A stretch of DNA of 21,527 nucleotides from UBA6109 sp035366835 (GCA_035366835.1 DAOSIS010000045.1:1-21527); one strand, 5' to 3'. Positions 8,256 to 16,370 are shown, counted from the stretch's first letter. Notes: generated from the sequence alone by a model not told the origin. Program-made: numbers and translations.

Positions 8256-8684
8256 TTATCGGAATCTTCCCGTCTCCGCGATGCTGACGGAGTTGCTGAA
8301 GTTCATGGCGGGCGGCGGCGTATTCGTCGCCGGGGACGACTTCCACAACCAGGCGTAAAACATGTCCGGCGGGTAGGAATTCAGATCCAGAAAGTTCTCC
8401 TTGATGTCCGTCAATTGACAGGCGCCGCCCGCATAGTTCACCCACGTCCACTTCCCGTCGACGAGGACCTTCGCCTGGGCATGGGAAACCAGGGGGTCGG
8501 ACTCGCCGTTGGCGTTCATTGCCGGGCCGAACGAGATCCGCACGTCCCGGTACCTTTCCTGCATCACCAGGGCGCACATGAGGGACGTGTGGCGGCAGAC
8601 GGGCTGAAGCCCCGTGCTGCATCCGCCCGCAAGAAGGAAGATTCCCAAAAGGGTCAATTTCGAGACGGCGTGAACGGTTTTCAT
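8256..8684 (-). CDS. Small lipoprotein with a transglutaminase-like core
   Basis: The 142-residue product from the ATG at 8684 (GCAGGA site just upstream) has a lipoprotein signal: MKTVHAVSK, a hydrophobic stretch, then LLAGGC with the lipid-bearing Cys at residue 22. The mature part carries a pattern of transglutaminase-like cysteine proteases: Cys in QPVCRHTSLMCALVMQE, then about 45 residues on an HAQAKVLVDGKWTWVNY block, where family members usually have HAWxEVxxDGxWxxxD. The third catalytic position would be Asn rather than Asp. It is much shorter than usual for the family, so it may be a minimal domain. Role in the envelope is unknown. It is divergent from the 399-residue gene. Similarity is by eye only. 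Confidence 0.6.
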   Translation of the reverse strand: MKTVHAVSKLTLLGIFLLAGGCSTGLQPVCRHTSLMCALVMQERYRDVRISFGPAMNANGESDPLVSHAQAKVLVDGKWTWVNYAGGACQLTDIKENFLDLNSYPPDMFYAWLWKSSPATNTPPPAMNFSNSVSIAETGRFR

Positions 8685-8947
8685 GGATCCTGCCGGGCAT
8701 CTTGTGAATGCCGAACCCGTCGGCAAGGCATTCCGGGAATTGTCATCGGCATAAGGACGTCCTTCCTTAAGCGCCGGGCCATGCGAGGACGGACGAGGTC
8801 ACGCGCGAGGGGAATGCCTTCGCGCCCTTCCGTCTACCTTTTTGTCGTTGACATGCGCAGGACCCTGGCCTAGAGTGAAGTCCCTTGTTTCTCCGGCCCG
8901 ATCGACATTGACCACCGATCCATCAGTCAGGGACTTACGACCGCCGC
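8685..8947. other. Divergent intergenic region with inverted repeats
   Basis: The region separates the lipoprotein gene (-) from the 399-residue gene (+). It contains a 12-base perfect palindrome AAGGACGTCCTT (8753-8764) and an inverted pair of 8-mers, GGCATTCC (8727-8734) and GGAATGCC (8811-8818). These could be operators, but nothing links them to a known regulator. A good plus-strand promoter lies at 8848-8876. Confidence 0.35.
8848..8876 (+). promoter_or_regulatory. Candidate sigma-70 promoter for the 399-residue gene
   Basis: TTGACA (8848-8853), a 17-base spacer, then TAGAGT (8871-8876, 4 of 6 to TATAAT). Transcription would start near 8883, about 65 bases before the ATG at 8949. Consensus -35 and ideal spacing make it one of the better sigma-70 candidates in the window. 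Confidence 0.55.
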
Positions 8948-8948
8948 C

Positions 8949-10148
8949 ATGATCACACTCACCAGCCTTCTGCACCGCGGAGAACTCCGCGACATCATCC
9001 GGAGATGGATGTACGGCAACGTGCTTCCCGACGATGCCGCACGGGTCAGCCGCCTCGTCTCCTTCAACATGATCTTCATTCCCCGCTACCTCGGAGCGCT
9101 CGCGACGGATCTGTTCGGCAGGCTGCACGGCTCCCAGATATCGAGCCGCGGCATCTCGCACAAAGGCGCTCTCAAAGACGTGCTGATCGCGAACCCGCCC
9201 TACCGTTCCCGCCGGATCGACGAAATGATCCTGAACTACAGGAGCAATCCCGAGCGCTATTACCGGGAAACACCCTGCCAGGCGACGCTGTATTTCAGCC
9301 GCAGGGAGGACCGGAATCTTTTCATCGGATCGAGCCGTGTCAAGCGGCTGAGGAGGATTGCCGAAAAAGCCGCCCGCCGCATCATCGACGGGATCTATTT
9401 GGCGATCAAGAAACAGGCCGAGGTCTACGCCGACAGCAGGGCGAACGCCCTCGGCATCCCGCGGGAGAATCTGCTCACGACACCGGAGGACATGCTCGCC
9501 GAGTTCGTCCGCGCCGAGGTGAGAATCCAAGAGGACCTGCGCTCCGGCCGCGCGATCCGCGACCTCGGGGAAATGTTCATCGACGACGTGGCCGGCCTCA
9601 AGGTCATCCTCGAAGACGGCGACCACGACCGGCTGATCAAGGCGCTTTCGGACACATGCGAATGCGAGATCCTGGAGCGGGAAACCCATCGGGGCAACTA
9701 CAACGCGACGAACCTCATCGTCCGCCACGTCCCCCCCAAGGAGCGGATCGTCGCCAGGCCGATCAGCGCCGCCGCGATGCAGGCCATGGCCGACCGCGGC
9801 ATGGATCCCCGGCAGGTCGAAAAGGAGTTTCTGGAGTTCGTCAACACGGGAGAGGACGGGGTGAACCTCGAAATCATCATCTCCAACTACGAAGAGACCC
9901 TCGAGGGTGAGATCGGCCGCTGCATGCACGAGGATCGCATCATCGAGCAGCGGATGAAGGAGCAGTATCGCGGGTGGCTCGCACGGAATACGGAATACCT
10001 GATGGTCTATCTTTTCAACATCGCCGCTTCACGCCAGACGAAGATCAACGAAGTCCCCATCAAGCTGTGGAACCGCTACCTGCCCGATTACTTCGAGGAA
10101 GTCATGCGGCAGCTCTTCGAGGTGCCGCCCCACTTCGTCGACGATTGA
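8949..10148 (+). CDS. Protein of unknown function with faint RelA/SpoT-like core (399 aa)
   Basis: No certain family assignment. The protein looks soluble, with no signal peptide and a charged helical middle (about 135-160, RRIAEKAARRIIDGIYLAIKK). From about residue 211 it recalls a RelA/SpoT synthetase domain: FIDDVAGLKVILED resembles the DIAGIRV motif, ETHRGNYNATNLIV sits where GYRSLH lies, and VNLEIIISN resembles VEIQIRT, followed by a helix like the post-synthetase segment. The aspartate and glutamate of the first and third motifs are kept, but the Arg and His of the others are not. A catalytically altered or repurposed nucleotidyltransferase fold is therefore possible. The ATG at 8949 has a weak ribosome site, so a later start is conceivable. 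It converges on cusA with a 12-base gap. Confidence 0.7.
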   Translation: MITLTSLLHRGELRDIIRRWMYGNVLPDDAARVSRLVSFNMIFIPRYLGALATDLFGRLHGSQISSRGISHKGALKDVLIANPPYRSRRIDEMILNYRSNPERYYRETPCQATLYFSRREDRNLFIGSSRVKRLRRIAEKAARRIIDGIYLAIKKQAEVYADSRANALGIPRENLLTTPEDMLAEFVRAEVRIQEDLRSGRAIRDLGEMFIDDVAGLKVILEDGDHDRLIKALSDTCECEILERETHRGNYNATNLIVRHVPPKERIVARPISAAAMQAMADRGMDPRQVEKEFLEFVNTGEDGVNLEIIISNYEETLEGEIGRCMHEDRIIEQRMKEQYRGWLARNTEYLMVYLFNIAASRQTKINEVPIKLWNRYLPDYFEEVMRQLFEVPPHFVDD

Positions 10149-10160
10149 CCCCGCTTCCCG

Positions 10161-13100
10161 TCACGATTTCCCGATGCTGCGGCCGCGCCAGATCATATAG
10201 ATGGCGGGATAGATGATGAGTTCCAGAATCGTGGATGTGATGACACCGCCAACCATGGGAGCCGCGATTCGTTTCATGACGTCCGCTCCCGTCCCATGGC
10301 TGAACATGATGGGGATGAGGCCCGCCAGGATGACGCTCACGGTCATGATCTTGGGACGGATTCTCTTTACGGCCCCGAACATGACGCTCTCCTTGAGATC
10401 CGCCATGGTTTGCATCTTGCCTTCTCTCTTCCACCGTTCATAGGCCAGATCAAGGTACAGGAGCATGACCACGCCCGTCTCCGCGTCCAAGCCGGCCAGG
10501 GCGATAATTCCAACCCAAACCGCAATGCTCATATTATAATTGAGCAGGTACAGGAACCAGAATGAACCCACCAGCGAAAAAGGCACGGCCAAGAGGACAA
10601 TCATGGTCTTGACGGTTGATTGTGTATTCAAATAGATGAGAACGAAGATAATGAAGATCGTCAGAGGGATGACCATCTTCAGCCGTTCGTGGGTCTTGAC
10701 CAGATTCTCGTATTCCCCGCTCCAGGCAAGCCGGTAACCATCGGGGATCTTCAGCGTCGCGGCTTTTCTCTTTGCCTCCTCCACGTAACCGCCCATGTCG
10801 CGGCCGGAGAAGTCTATGAAGACATACGCCGTAAGAAGCCCTTCTTCGCTCTTGATGGCGGTGGGCCCTTTGATGATCTGAAAATCCGCCAGTTCGCCCA
10901 GGGGGATCTGCGTGATCGGCTGGGACGCCGTCATACCTCCCGGACCAGCCGCGGCCGCCACGGCCCGGCCGGTCATCATGACCGGCACAAGGACCCGTTT
11001 GAGTTGCGCCACGTCATTTCGTAAATTCCGCGGATAGCGGATATTGACGGGATACCGCGCCCGTCCTTCCACCGTCACCGTCAGGTTCATGCCACCGATG
11101 GCCGTCTGAATCACCTCGCCCACATCGTCCACGGTGAGGCCGTATCGCGCCGCCTCATCCCGCTTGATGGAAATATCGAGGAAGTAACCCGTTGTCACCC
11201 TTTCCGCATAGACACTGCGGGTGCCGGGGATGTCTTTTAAGTGGTGCTCCAACTCGAGGCCGATCTTTTCGATCTCTTCGAGATTCGGCCCCAGGATCTT
11301 GATCCCGACGGGAGTCCGGATGCCGGTGGCCAGCATGTCGATGCGGGCCTTGATAGGCATTGTAAAGGAGTTCGCCACGCCGGGGATGGTCAGGGCTTCG
11401 TTCATTTCGTCTTTCAGCTTGTCGACAGTCATGTCTTTGCGCCACTCGCTTTCCGGCTTCAGATTGATGACCGTTTCGAACATTTCCAGCGGCGCGGGGT
11501 CCGTTGCCGTTTCCGCGCGCCCCGCTTTGCCGAAGACCTGGGCCACCTCGGGAATCTTTTTCAGGATCTCGTCCTGCATCTGCAGGAGTCTTCCGACTTC
11601 CGAGATGGACGCTCCAGGCAGCGTGACGGGCATGTAGAACAGCGTTCCCTCGTACAGCGGCGGCATGAATTCCGAGCCCAGTTTCATAAACGGGTACATC
11701 GTCAGGGCCATGATGATGACGGCTATGACAATGACGGTCTTCCGAAAGCGGATGGCAAAAGAGGCGATCGGCTCATAGAGCTTGTGCAGGATGAAGCTGA
11801 GGGGATTCTTCTCTTCGGGACGGATCTTGCCCCTGATGAACAGAGTCATGAGGACCGGCGTCAAGGTGACGGCCAGGAAAGAAGAGAAGAGCATCGCAAA
11901 GGTCTTCGTGTAAGCCAAGGGCTTAAAGAGCCTTCCCGCCTGGGCCTGCAGAGTGAAGACGGGAAGGAACCCCACGGTGATAACCAGGAGCGAAAAGAAG
12001 AGGGATGGTCCCACTTCCTTCGCAGCTTCGATGATAACGTCCGTCCGATTCCCCGGCCTGCCTTGGTGCTCCCACTCCTCCAGCTTTTTGTGGGCGTTTT
12101 CCACCATGATGATGGCGGCATCCACCATGGCTCCGATGGCGATGGCAATGCCGGAGAGACTCATGACGTTGGAGGTGACGCCGAGATAAAACATGCTGAT
12201 GAAGGCCATGAGGATGGCGATGGGCAGCGTGACGATGACCACGAGGGCGCTGGGCAGATGAAAGAGGAAGACCAGACAAACCACGCTCACCGCCACGGTC
12301 AGCTTGATGATCTCCTCCTTGAGGGTGGCCATGGAGCGCAGGATAAGGTCCGAGCGGTCATAGGTCGTGACGATCTTCACCCCTTTGGGGAGACTCGGGG
12401 CGATGTCACGGTTGATCTTCTCTTTGACCCGTTCGATGACATTCAGAACATTTTCTCCGAAACGGACGACCACAATTCCGGCGGCCACTTCACCCCGGCC
12501 GTCCAGTTCCCCAAGCCCCCTCCGGATTTCCGGACCCAGTTGAATACGGGCGACATCCTTCAGATAGATCGGCGTTCCACCGGGGTTCGCACCCACAGCG
12601 ATATTCTCCAGGTCTTGAAGCCCCTTGACGTATCCCCGCCCCCGGATCATGTATTCCACACCGGAGAGTTCGAGGACGCGACCCTCCACGTCCCGGTTGC
12701 TCTTCTTTACGGCCTCCATAACTTTCGTAATGGGAATGTTATAGGCTGCCAGGCGGTTGGGATCGACGGTGATCTGATACTGCTTCACAAAGCCGCCGAG
12801 ACTCGCGACCTGAGAAACGCCTGGCACGCTTTCCACACCCAGTTTGATGATGTAGTCCTGGATACTGCGCAGTTCGGAAAGGTCGTGTCCGCCCGTTTCA
12901 TCGACAATGGCGTACGAGAAGCCCCAGCCGAGGCTTGTGGCGTCGGGACCCAGAACGGGATTTACGTCTGCGGGGATCTTATTCTTCACCGCCTGCAGAT
13001 ATTCCAGAATCCGACTCCGCGCCCAGTAGATATCGGTCCCTTCCTCAAAGATCACATAGATGAAGGAACTACCGAGGAAGGAAAACCCTCGTACGGCCTG

Positions 13101-13337
13101 AACTTTCGGGGCAGCGAGCAGGGTCGACGTGATGGGATAGGTCACCTGATCTTCGACAAGGTCAGGGCTCCGACCCACCCATTCCGTGTAGATGATGACC
13201 TGCGTGTCGCTCAGATCCGGCAGAGCATCAAGAGGCGTGTTCTTCAGGGCCCAGTAACCCCAAACGAGGGCCAGGACCATCATGAGAAATACTGCGAATT
13301 TATTTCGCGCGCTTAATTCAATAATTTTGGCAATCAT
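10161..13337 (-). CDS. cusA: CusA-like RND heavy-metal (Cu/Ag) efflux pump
   Basis: A 1058-residue inner-membrane RND permease, full length for the heavy-metal (HME) group, driven by protons and exporting metal through an adaptor and TolC channel. The TM4 motif IGAMVDAAIIMVENAHKKLEEW (401-422) gives D406 and E413 but no earlier Asp. This is the CusA pattern (E. coli D405/E412), unlike CzcA, which has one more Asp, and so points to monovalent copper or silver. The TM10-11 Glu (LDAETGVVML) and Lys (RIRPKIMTV) of the relay are kept. Of the three CusA metal-site methionines, two are present (M619 in PAPLEM, M668 in RIDML) while the first is Ala (A576 in LPGAS). It is last in the FixH-TolC-CusB-CusA operon, starting 25 bases after the cusB stop. 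Confidence 0.95.
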   Translation of the reverse strand: MIAKIIELSARNKFAVFLMMVLALVWGYWALKNTPLDALPDLSDTQVIIYTEWVGRSPDLVEDQVTYPITSTLLAAPKVQAVRGFSFLGSSFIYVIFEEGTDIYWARSRILEYLQAVKNKIPADVNPVLGPDATSLGWGFSYAIVDETGGHDLSELRSIQDYIIKLGVESVPGVSQVASLGGFVKQYQITVDPNRLAAYNIPITKVMEAVKKSNRDVEGRVLELSGVEYMIRGRGYVKGLQDLENIAVGANPGGTPIYLKDVARIQLGPEIRRGLGELDGRGEVAAGIVVVRFGENVLNVIERVKEKINRDIAPSLPKGVKIVTTYDRSDLILRSMATLKEEIIKLTVAVSVVCLVFLFHLPSALVVIVTLPIAILMAFISMFYLGVTSNVMSLSGIAIAIGAMVDAAIIMVENAHKKLEEWEHQGRPGNRTDVIIEAAKEVGPSLFFSLLVITVGFLPVFTLQAQAGRLFKPLAYTKTFAMLFSSFLAVTLTPVLMTLFIRGKIRPEEKNPLSFILHKLYEPIASFAIRFRKTVIVIAVIIMALTMYPFMKLGSEFMPPLYEGTLFYMPVTLPGASISEVGRLLQMQDEILKKIPEVAQVFGKAGRAETATDPAPLEMFETVINLKPESEWRKDMTVDKLKDEMNEALTIPGVANSFTMPIKARIDMLATGIRTPVGIKILGPNLEEIEKIGLELEHHLKDIPGTRSVYAERVTTGYFLDISIKRDEAARYGLTVDDVGEVIQTAIGGMNLTVTVEGRARYPVNIRYPRNLRNDVAQLKRVLVPVMMTGRAVAAAAGPGGMTASQPITQIPLGELADFQIIKGPTAIKSEEGLLTAYVFIDFSGRDMGGYVEEAKRKAATLKIPDGYRLAWSGEYENLVKTHERLKMVIPLTIFIIFVLIYLNTQSTVKTMIVLLAVPFSLVGSFWFLYLLNYNMSIAVWVGIIALAGLDAETGVVMLLYLDLAYERWKREGKMQTMADLKESVMFGAVKRIRPKIMTVSVILAGLIPIMFSHGTGADVMKRIAAPMVGGVITSTILELIIYPAIYMIWRGRSIGKS

Positions 13338-13362
13338 AAAGAGGCGAACCCTTTCCCCTGGT

Positions 13363-14631
13363 TCAGGGTTTGGAAAGGGGTTTCACCCCTTTGAGTTGGG
13401 CCTCGGAATCGATCAGGAAATTGGCCGATGAAGCGATCTTGTCCCCCGCTTTCAGCCCCCGCAGGACCTCCACGACGCCCTCTGCCCTCAGCCCCGTCAG
13501 GATCTCCCGCGGTTCAAAATTGCCGTTCCCCCTGTCTACGTAGACAACCTGCCCTCTTCCGGTGTCGATGACGGCGGAGTCCGGAATCATGAGTCGTCTC
13601 CCCAGGTCGATCCGGATTTCCACATTGGTAAACATCTGCGGTTTCAATTGGCCGTCCGGATTGGGAATGGTCAGACGGATTTTGGCGGTTCGCGTATCGC
13701 CGGAAAAGATCGGGTAGATGTAATCGATCCGGGATGACCATTCCCGGCCGGGGAAATAGCTGAGCGAGACGCTAACGGATTGCCCCACGCGGATGGCGGG
13801 CACTTCATGCTCATAGATGTCGGCAAGAATCCAGACATGGGAGAGGTCGGCGACGTCAAAAAGTTTTTCTCCGGGCATCACCTTCATCCCCTGAATAGCC
13901 ATCTTCTGAGTGATGTAGCCGCTCACAGGGCTGTACAGGGTGAGAGTTCGCACGGGCTGCCCGGTCTCCTCGATCCTCTTGATCTGCTCCTCTGAAATAT
14001 CCCAGAGGTGAAGCCGCTGCCTCGCCGCCGCCAGTGTGGCGGCGGCATCCTTCTCCAGCATCCGCTCCAGTTCCGAAACCGGTCCCGGTTTTTCTGCCGG
14101 GGCGCCGTGGTCGTGGCCTTCGTGAGTCGGATTTGCCGGTTGCCCCCTCCGAGCCCATTTTTTCGTATTGATGAATTCCTGCTGCGTGGCCAAGAGCTCC
14201 GGGCTGAAGATCTCGGCCAGAGGCTCCCCTTTCTTTACGTACCTGCCCGTGTAATCCACATGAAGCTTCTCAATCCAGCCCTCGATTTTTGTGTTGACCG
14301 TGGCCTGATTTCGTTCGTCTATTTCGATCCGCCCTACCGCACGAATGGTCTTCTGAATGGGCTTGATGGCCACTTTCACGGTCTTGACGCCGATACGCTG
14401 TTGCAGCTCCGGGGCGATTTCGACCTGAGGAATCTCCTGTGCCGGCTGTTCCTGCTGCATCTCCGGCGACACCTTTGTCGGTGTCGGCGCCGTTTTGGGC
14501 TTCTCGACAGCCGGCGGCACCGAATGTCCCGCGTGGCCCTGGGCATATACTGTCAGGGGCAGGAAGAGAATCACGGCGGGTATCGCCCACACAAGTTGTC
14601 TTTCCAGCAATGAAATCAGGGCGAGATTCAT
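13363..14631 (-). CDS. cusB: CusB-like periplasmic adaptor of the RND pump
   Basis: A 422-residue membrane-fusion protein linking CusA to the outer membrane channel. The N terminus has a hydrophobic segment (about 13-30, ending VYAQ) that is probably a signal peptide or anchor. A Pro/Lys-rich linker is followed by the barrel-sandwich half-motif GWIEKLHVDYTGRYVKKGEPLAEIFSPEL (about 118-146), the alpha-hairpin, the second lipoyl half (SPVSGYITQKMAIQGMKVMPGEKLFDVADLS), and the beta-barrel and membrane-proximal domains. The hairpin turn carries an inserted His cluster (H170, H173, H175), and HAGH occurs at 33-36. The ATG overlaps the tolC stop as ATGA, indicating translational coupling, and has an AGAGG site inside the tolC end. 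Confidence 0.93.
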   Translation of the reverse strand: MNLALISLLERQLVWAIPAVILFLPLTVYAQGHAGHSVPPAVEKPKTAPTPTKVSPEMQQEQPAQEIPQVEIAPELQQRIGVKTVKVAIKPIQKTIRAVGRIEIDERNQATVNTKIEGWIEKLHVDYTGRYVKKGEPLAEIFSPELLATQQEFINTKKWARRGQPANPTHEGHDHGAPAEKPGPVSELERMLEKDAAATLAAARQRLHLWDISEEQIKRIEETGQPVRTLTLYSPVSGYITQKMAIQGMKVMPGEKLFDVADLSHVWILADIYEHEVPAIRVGQSVSVSLSYFPGREWSSRIDYIYPIFSGDTRTAKIRLTIPNPDGQLKPQMFTNVEIRIDLGRRLMIPDSAVIDTGRGQVVYVDRGNGNFEPREILTGLRAEGVVEVLRGLKAGDKIASSANFLIDSEAQLKGVKPLSKP

Positions 14632-15905
14632 TTGTCACCTCTGCGCTTTGAGTCGAAGCCTTCCGTAATGGCATGAATTCGGACAACGGCCTTTTCTCTT
14701 TCTATGAACTGCGTCCAGTACTGGGTGTCATATTCCAGCAGGGTCTTCAGTCTGGAAAGGACAACGATTGCATCCGTGCTGCCGGTGGCATATCCTGAAA
14801 GGGCCAACTCTACATCCTGGGTATTTTTGGGAATCAGGCCACTCTTGTAGAGATCCATGAGCTTGTCGGCCGATTTGATCATCGAGATGTTGTCATTGAT
14901 CGCCGCCGTGATCATGAGTTTTGCAGCTTCCAGTTCCTGCTTTGCCTGTGAAAAACCCGCCTTTGCCTCCACGAGAGCCGGTTTCTGTTTCGACTTGTAA
15001 TAAAGAGGAATATTGATTGTCGATGTCAGGCTCCACATGTCCTTGAAGTCGCCCGCCCGATTATAATAGCCGGCGTTGACGTTGAAGTCCGGATAGAATT
15101 CTTTCTGGGCCATCCGGACCTTGGCATCGGCCGCCTCGATCATTTTGTCTCGGGCCTTGAGCTCCGGCGAAGAGCTCAAGGCCATTTGAACCGCTTCATC
15201 GTTACTGTAAGGAAAGGGTTGATACGATGGATCATCCGGCCTTCCCAGAGACGCGCTCCCTTCCCGTCCGATCGTTGCCCTGAGCATGGCTTCCAGGGAC
15301 CCGATCTTCTGCCGGAACATCGCTTCTTTTTCAAGGAGCATGTATTTTTCCGTCTGGGCCATGAGAACCTCCTGCTGCATGGCCTTGCCTGACCCGTACC
15401 GTACCACCGCCAGATCTTCGATGCGCTCGAAAAGCGTTCTCCTTTCTTTCAGGAGGTCGATGTTCTTGTAGGCCAGAAAGAGATCCAGATAGATCTCTTT
15501 GACGCGCGCGACCGTCTTCAGCCTCAGAAGGTCCAGCATCGCCTCCTGGCTCTCGGTGTCCCGCTGGGCCATTTCCCCTTTCAAGGCGCGCTTGCCGGGA
15601 AATAAGAACTGTTGCGACGCCCCGAACATCCATTGCGCCCCCTGCTCTTCGCCGTAGGTATAACGTTCAAAGCCCTCGTTCTGATAGCCGAACATGAACA
15701 TGGGATCGGGCAGGCTCTTTGCCTGCGGGATCCGCTGCCGGGCCGCATCGATCCTGGCCTGATAGGCCAGGATCTCCGGATTGTTTTTCAAGGCCTCGTC
15801 AACGATGTCTGCCAGCTTCAGATCCCCGGCAAAGGCGGACCCCGACAGAACGACGGCGCCGAGCAGCGCCATGCATAACCTGGATAGGCTACTTAACGTC
15901 CACAT
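14628..15905 (-). CDS. TolC/CusC-type outer membrane efflux channel protein
   Basis: A 425-residue outer membrane factor with a signal peptide (cleavage probably after SAFA, near residue 26) and the two internally repeated coiled-coil halves typical of the family. Recognisable points are ADIVDEALKNNPEILAYQARIDAARQRIPQAKSLPDP (about 33-69) and the second-half ALSSSPELKARDKMIEAADAKVRMAQKEFYPDFNVNAGY. There is no lipobox Cys, unlike E. coli CusC. The ATG at 15905 makes the start overlap the end of the FixH-like gene by 17 bases. A second in-frame ATG at 15872 (MALLGAVVLSG) would avoid the overlap and still give a signal peptide, so the true start is uncertain. It is the third partner of the RND complex. 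Confidence 0.93.
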   Translation of the reverse strand: MWTLSSLSRLCMALLGAVVLSGSAFAGDLKLADIVDEALKNNPEILAYQARIDAARQRIPQAKSLPDPMFMFGYQNEGFERYTYGEEQGAQWMFGASQQFLFPGKRALKGEMAQRDTESQEAMLDLLRLKTVARVKEIYLDLFLAYKNIDLLKERRTLFERIEDLAVVRYGSGKAMQQEVLMAQTEKYMLLEKEAMFRQKIGSLEAMLRATIGREGSASLGRPDDPSYQPFPYSNDEAVQMALSSSPELKARDKMIEAADAKVRMAQKEFYPDFNVNAGYYNRAGDFKDMWSLTSTINIPLYYKSKQKPALVEAKAGFSQAKQELEAAKLMITAAINDNISMIKSADKLMDLYKSGLIPKNTQDVELALSGYATGSTDAIVVLSRLKTLLEYDTQYWTQFIEREKAVVRIHAITEGFDSKRRGDK

Positions 15906-16278
15906 TGAGCTTCACCGACTGTGTTTTTCCGCCCCGCGTGATCTTGATTGTCACCGACCAAGGGCCGGACATGGAGAAATCCAAGGTGGCCAGATACAGC
16001 TTGTCCTTCGGGTTTGCGCCCGCTTTGTAATTCATGGCCGGCATCCCGGGCATGGCAGGCATTCCATAATCGACGGCCACAGCGGCATCGGTGACGTCCT
16101 TGCCGGTCCCGTCCTTGATTCCGACTGCCATGTTGTTCTTGCCCGTGATCGGCGGATTCTTGTCAATCGTCACCGAGACAGTATACTCCCCGGCCTTTTT
16201 CGTCATTTCGTAATCCTTCGCATAAGCCAGTCCGCCAGCCAACAACAGAACACAAACAATCAACGCTATCCGTCTCAT
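15889..16278 (-). CDS. FixH/YtkA-like periplasmic protein, first gene of the cus operon
   Basis: A 129-residue exported protein: signal peptide MRRIALIV...GGLAYA (cleavage near residue 20), then a beta-rich immunoglobulin-like domain of the FixH/YtkA type (AGEYTVSVTIDKNPP, NNMAVGIKDGTGKDV, FSMSGPWSVTIKI). A methionine-rich loop, YGMPAMPGMPAMNY with M73, M76, M79 and M82, suits binding of Cu(I). Proteins of this type often accompany Cus-like pumps and may hand metal to them, which is inference here. The start at 16278 has a near-perfect AAGGAGG site. It heads the operon and overlaps tolC by 17 bases. Confidence 0.85.
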   Translation of the reverse strand: MRRIALIVCVLLLAGGLAYAKDYEMTKKAGEYTVSVTIDKNPPITGKNNMAVGIKDGTGKDVTDAAVAVDYGMPAMPGMPAMNYKAGANPKDKLYLATLDFSMSGPWSVTIKITRGGKTQSVKLNVDVK

Positions 16279-16313
16279 AGGTAGATCCTCCTTAAATCTG
16301 ATTCCTCTTTTTT

Positions 16314-16341
16314 ATTGTACTAATCATATGTTGATCGTCAA
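16314..16341 (-). promoter_or_regulatory. Candidate sigma-70 promoter of the cus operon
   Basis: On the minus strand TTGACG (16336-16341), a 16-base spacer and TACAAT (16314-16319) give 5 of 6 matches for both boxes. The position is about 36 bases ahead of the ATG at 16278, within the only AT-rich stretch there. No -24/-12 sequence like those at 17542 and 21047 is visible. Confidence 0.55.
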
Positions 16342-16362
16342 TACATCTATCACAATATCTGC

Positions 16363-16370
16363 GAATATTC
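16363..16370. promoter_or_regulatory. GAATATTC site upstream of the cus operon
   Basis: An exact copy of the 8-base palindrome found in the two enhancer-like blocks at 17602-17640 and 21105-21143. It lies 22 bases upstream of the -35 box of the cus promoter candidate. A weaker relative (AGATATTG on the minus strand, around 16352-16359) is one helical turn away. Binding by the local NtrC-type regulator is inference. Confidence 0.45.

Noticed and set aside
7978..8700. Upstream extension of the methyltransferase to about 440 codons
   Set aside because: The extra sequence resembles no domain, overlaps the lipoprotein gene, and a proper start with ribosome binding site exists at 7977.
11241..13316. 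691-codon open frame opposite cusA
   Set aside because: The product is full of His, Asp, Gln and Arg repeats typical of antisense reading of a membrane protein; cusA is intact on the other strand.
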